NCBI GenBank assembly: GCA_963921795.1
Contig: OY997656.1
Location: 60,880,709 to 60,944,708 of the forward strand
Length of the DNA: 64,000 bases
Origin: Nannobrachium achirus
Lineage: Eukaryota; Chordata; Actinopteri; Myctophiformes; Myctophidae
Direction of reading: 5' to 3'
Positions 63,476 to 64,000 of the stretch are shown here, in pieces (within the stretch, counting starts at the first letter, position 1; every line of letters begins with the position of its first letter). The notes under the pieces were generated by a model. That model was not told the DNA's origin. It was given only the letters and a program-made list of their open reading frames with translations, and ran no database searches. The position numbers and the translations under genes were made by a program.

Positions 63476-63820
63476 TGGGTTACACGTCGGCAGTCCGACG
63501 TGGCGGGATTCCGACCATTGACTTCAATGGGTCGGAATGCAGGGGTGCACCCACTTTTCTATAGACACCGGCACTCCGAATTGGTGACACGTCGCCTCTC
63601 CGACACGTCGGCTTTTCGACAATATTGACTTCACCTTAATTAATTATGCATTAATAATGTTTTACCAATTTATATATACGCACCATCCGTCACCCCATGC
63701 ATCTTCCATCTGTCGAAGTATGCCTATTAATATTTCCTTGTATTCCCAGAAATGCATTGGTTTAGCCTACAGACTGTATGTTTGTCTTTTTTCTGCTGCA
63801 GTGCGCTGATGCAGTCAGAC
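63476..63820. other. GTCGGAATG repeat remnant, then no feature
   Basis: 63480-63620 has ACACGTCGG three times and TTGACTTCAATGGGTCGGAA, related to 9950-10010. The rest is AT-rich without a gene. Confidence 0.4.
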
Positions 63821-63825
63821 ACTCA

Positions 63826-63857
63826 CAGAGAGAGAGAGCGAGTGAGAGCGAGAGAGA

Positions 63858-63928
<71 letters not shown>
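63826..63928. repeat. Compound (GA)n(CA)n microsatellite
   Basis: GAGAGA runs to 63896, then CACACA to 63927. Confidence 0.95.
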
Positions 63929-64000
63929 CTTGTTAGTCTTGCTAGGCCTACTTGCTGCTTTGCACGTGCCTATGCACGTAGGATCTATGAAAGAGATTAA

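Overview
The window reads as a gene-poor, repeat-saturated stretch of a ray-finned (teleost) fish nuclear genome. The signs are spliced C2H2 zinc-finger genes whose acidic exons carry the RSSxLLQEEPxP repeat common in fish, an L2-clade LINE whose ORF1 has an SGNH esterase, a BEL/Pao element, many hAT-like and TTAA-type non-autonomous DNA transposons nested in each other, and frequent (TG)n, (GA)n and minisatellite arrays. No rRNA, tRNA, bacterial gene or CRISPR array was seen. Layout: 1-15 kb is a nest of foldback and inverted-repeat elements. 15.2-24.2 kb (+) holds the best host gene, a FLYWCH plus 19-finger C2H2 gene whose four exons join in phase. Its introns hold a LINE-derived 53-bp VNTR, a 35-bp array repeating its own 5' splice site, and an ATTCACCC-type array. 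24.2-30.8 kb is MITEs and two LINE fragments. 30.9-36.8 kb (-) is an L2-clade LINE with two open ORFs. 37-40.7 kb is MITEs. 40.8-41.9 kb (-) is the finger exon of a second zinc-finger gene, with a 5.5 kb BEL/Pao element (41985-47485) just upstream of its 3' splice site. 47.7-48.5 kb is a second LINE copy with the same VNTR. 50.2-52.1 kb (-) is a Glu/Arg/Met-rich coiled-coil ORF with its tail-end sequence repeated downstream. 52.7-56.3 kb is one block of a 38-43 bp satellite. 57-64 kb holds more arrays, a composite hAT element, an orphan zinc-finger acidic exon, a LINE fragment and two copies of a 'cccgagcacac' repeat followed by a large inverted repeat. The host genes are probable DNA-binding regulators of a fast-evolving multigene family; the rest is mostly mobile DNA and tandem repeats. 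The most unusual signal is a small hairpin repeat, here called family P, with stem AGCAGATCTACAAGCTCACA. It occurs about 14 times, usually as a complete palindrome with a constant stem and variable tip, and often inside hAT-like MITEs. Other notable signals are the splice-donor array, a triplicated start-codon segment making two small uORFs, LINE coding sequence expanded into a VNTR at two loci, and two different TTAA elements in equivalent TTAA sites of sister foldback copies. Family letters C to G and P are labels coined here. All calls come from reading the sequence; no database search was run.
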